5,012 nt of DNA from Kiritimatiellia bacterium (GTDB lineage: Bacteria; Verrucomicrobiota; Kiritimatiellia; RFP12; UBA1067): assembly GCA_016303225.1 (NCBI GenBank), contig JAEDMC010000198.1, positions 1 to 5,012 of the forward strand, in the 5' to 3' direction. Of the stretch, positions 4,998 through 5,012 are shown in pieces. The notes below the pieces were generated by a model. The model saw nothing but the letters and a program-made list of their open reading frames with translations. It made no database searches and had not been told where the DNA came from. Positions within the stretch are counted from its first letter, which is position 1; each line of letters opens with the position of its first letter. The position numbers and the translations under genes are program-made.

Positions 4998-5012
4998 GTC
5001 AGGGAAGCTCAA

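Overview
The window is about 5 kb of high-GC bacterial DNA. Its core is a compact one-carbon/methionine operon on the + strand: metF, then a stand-alone cobalamin-methionine-synthase activation-domain protein, then a short metH that lacks that domain (about 755-4501). The genes overlap by 11 and 4 bases, so they are almost certainly co-transcribed and translationally coupled. Together they reduce methylene-THF to methyl-THF (MetF), move the methyl group to homocysteine through cobalamin (MetH), and re-methylate oxidised cobalamin with AdoMet (activation protein).

Left flank (1-754): a toxin-antitoxin pair on the - strand, with a Phd/YefM-type antitoxin (379-636) followed by a RelE/ParE-type toxin (51-386) that starts at GTG inside the antitoxin's last codons. 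Base composition here is clearly lower in GC than in the met genes (hand counts: 27/60 at 121-180 against 44/60 at 2881-2940), as expected of a mobile cassette. The 118-base gap 637-754 carries divergent promoters. The metF one is an extended -10 so close to the start codon that the mRNA should be nearly leaderless, and there is no room for a riboswitch. Bases 1-50 show nothing I can name.

Right flank (4502-5012): a small AT-hook plus helix-turn-helix protein on the - strand (4524-4802), convergent with metH and 22 bases from it. It has its own extended -10 promoter with two small palindromes around it. The last 100 bases are a 21-bp tandem repeat ending in a perfect GC-rich hairpin at 4979-4997, which runs close to the window edge.

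Organism: not identifiable with certainty. A split MetH with a separate activation protein is known from Thermotoga and Clostridia. Combined with high GC, this suggests an anaerobe, possibly of the PVC group (Lentisphaerota/Kiritimatiellota-like); that placement is a guess. I did not find a clearly new system. The most unusual signals are short low-complexity modules that appear to be inserted in frame at linkers of the met genes, the near-leaderless metF, and the terminal 21-bp repeat with hairpin.
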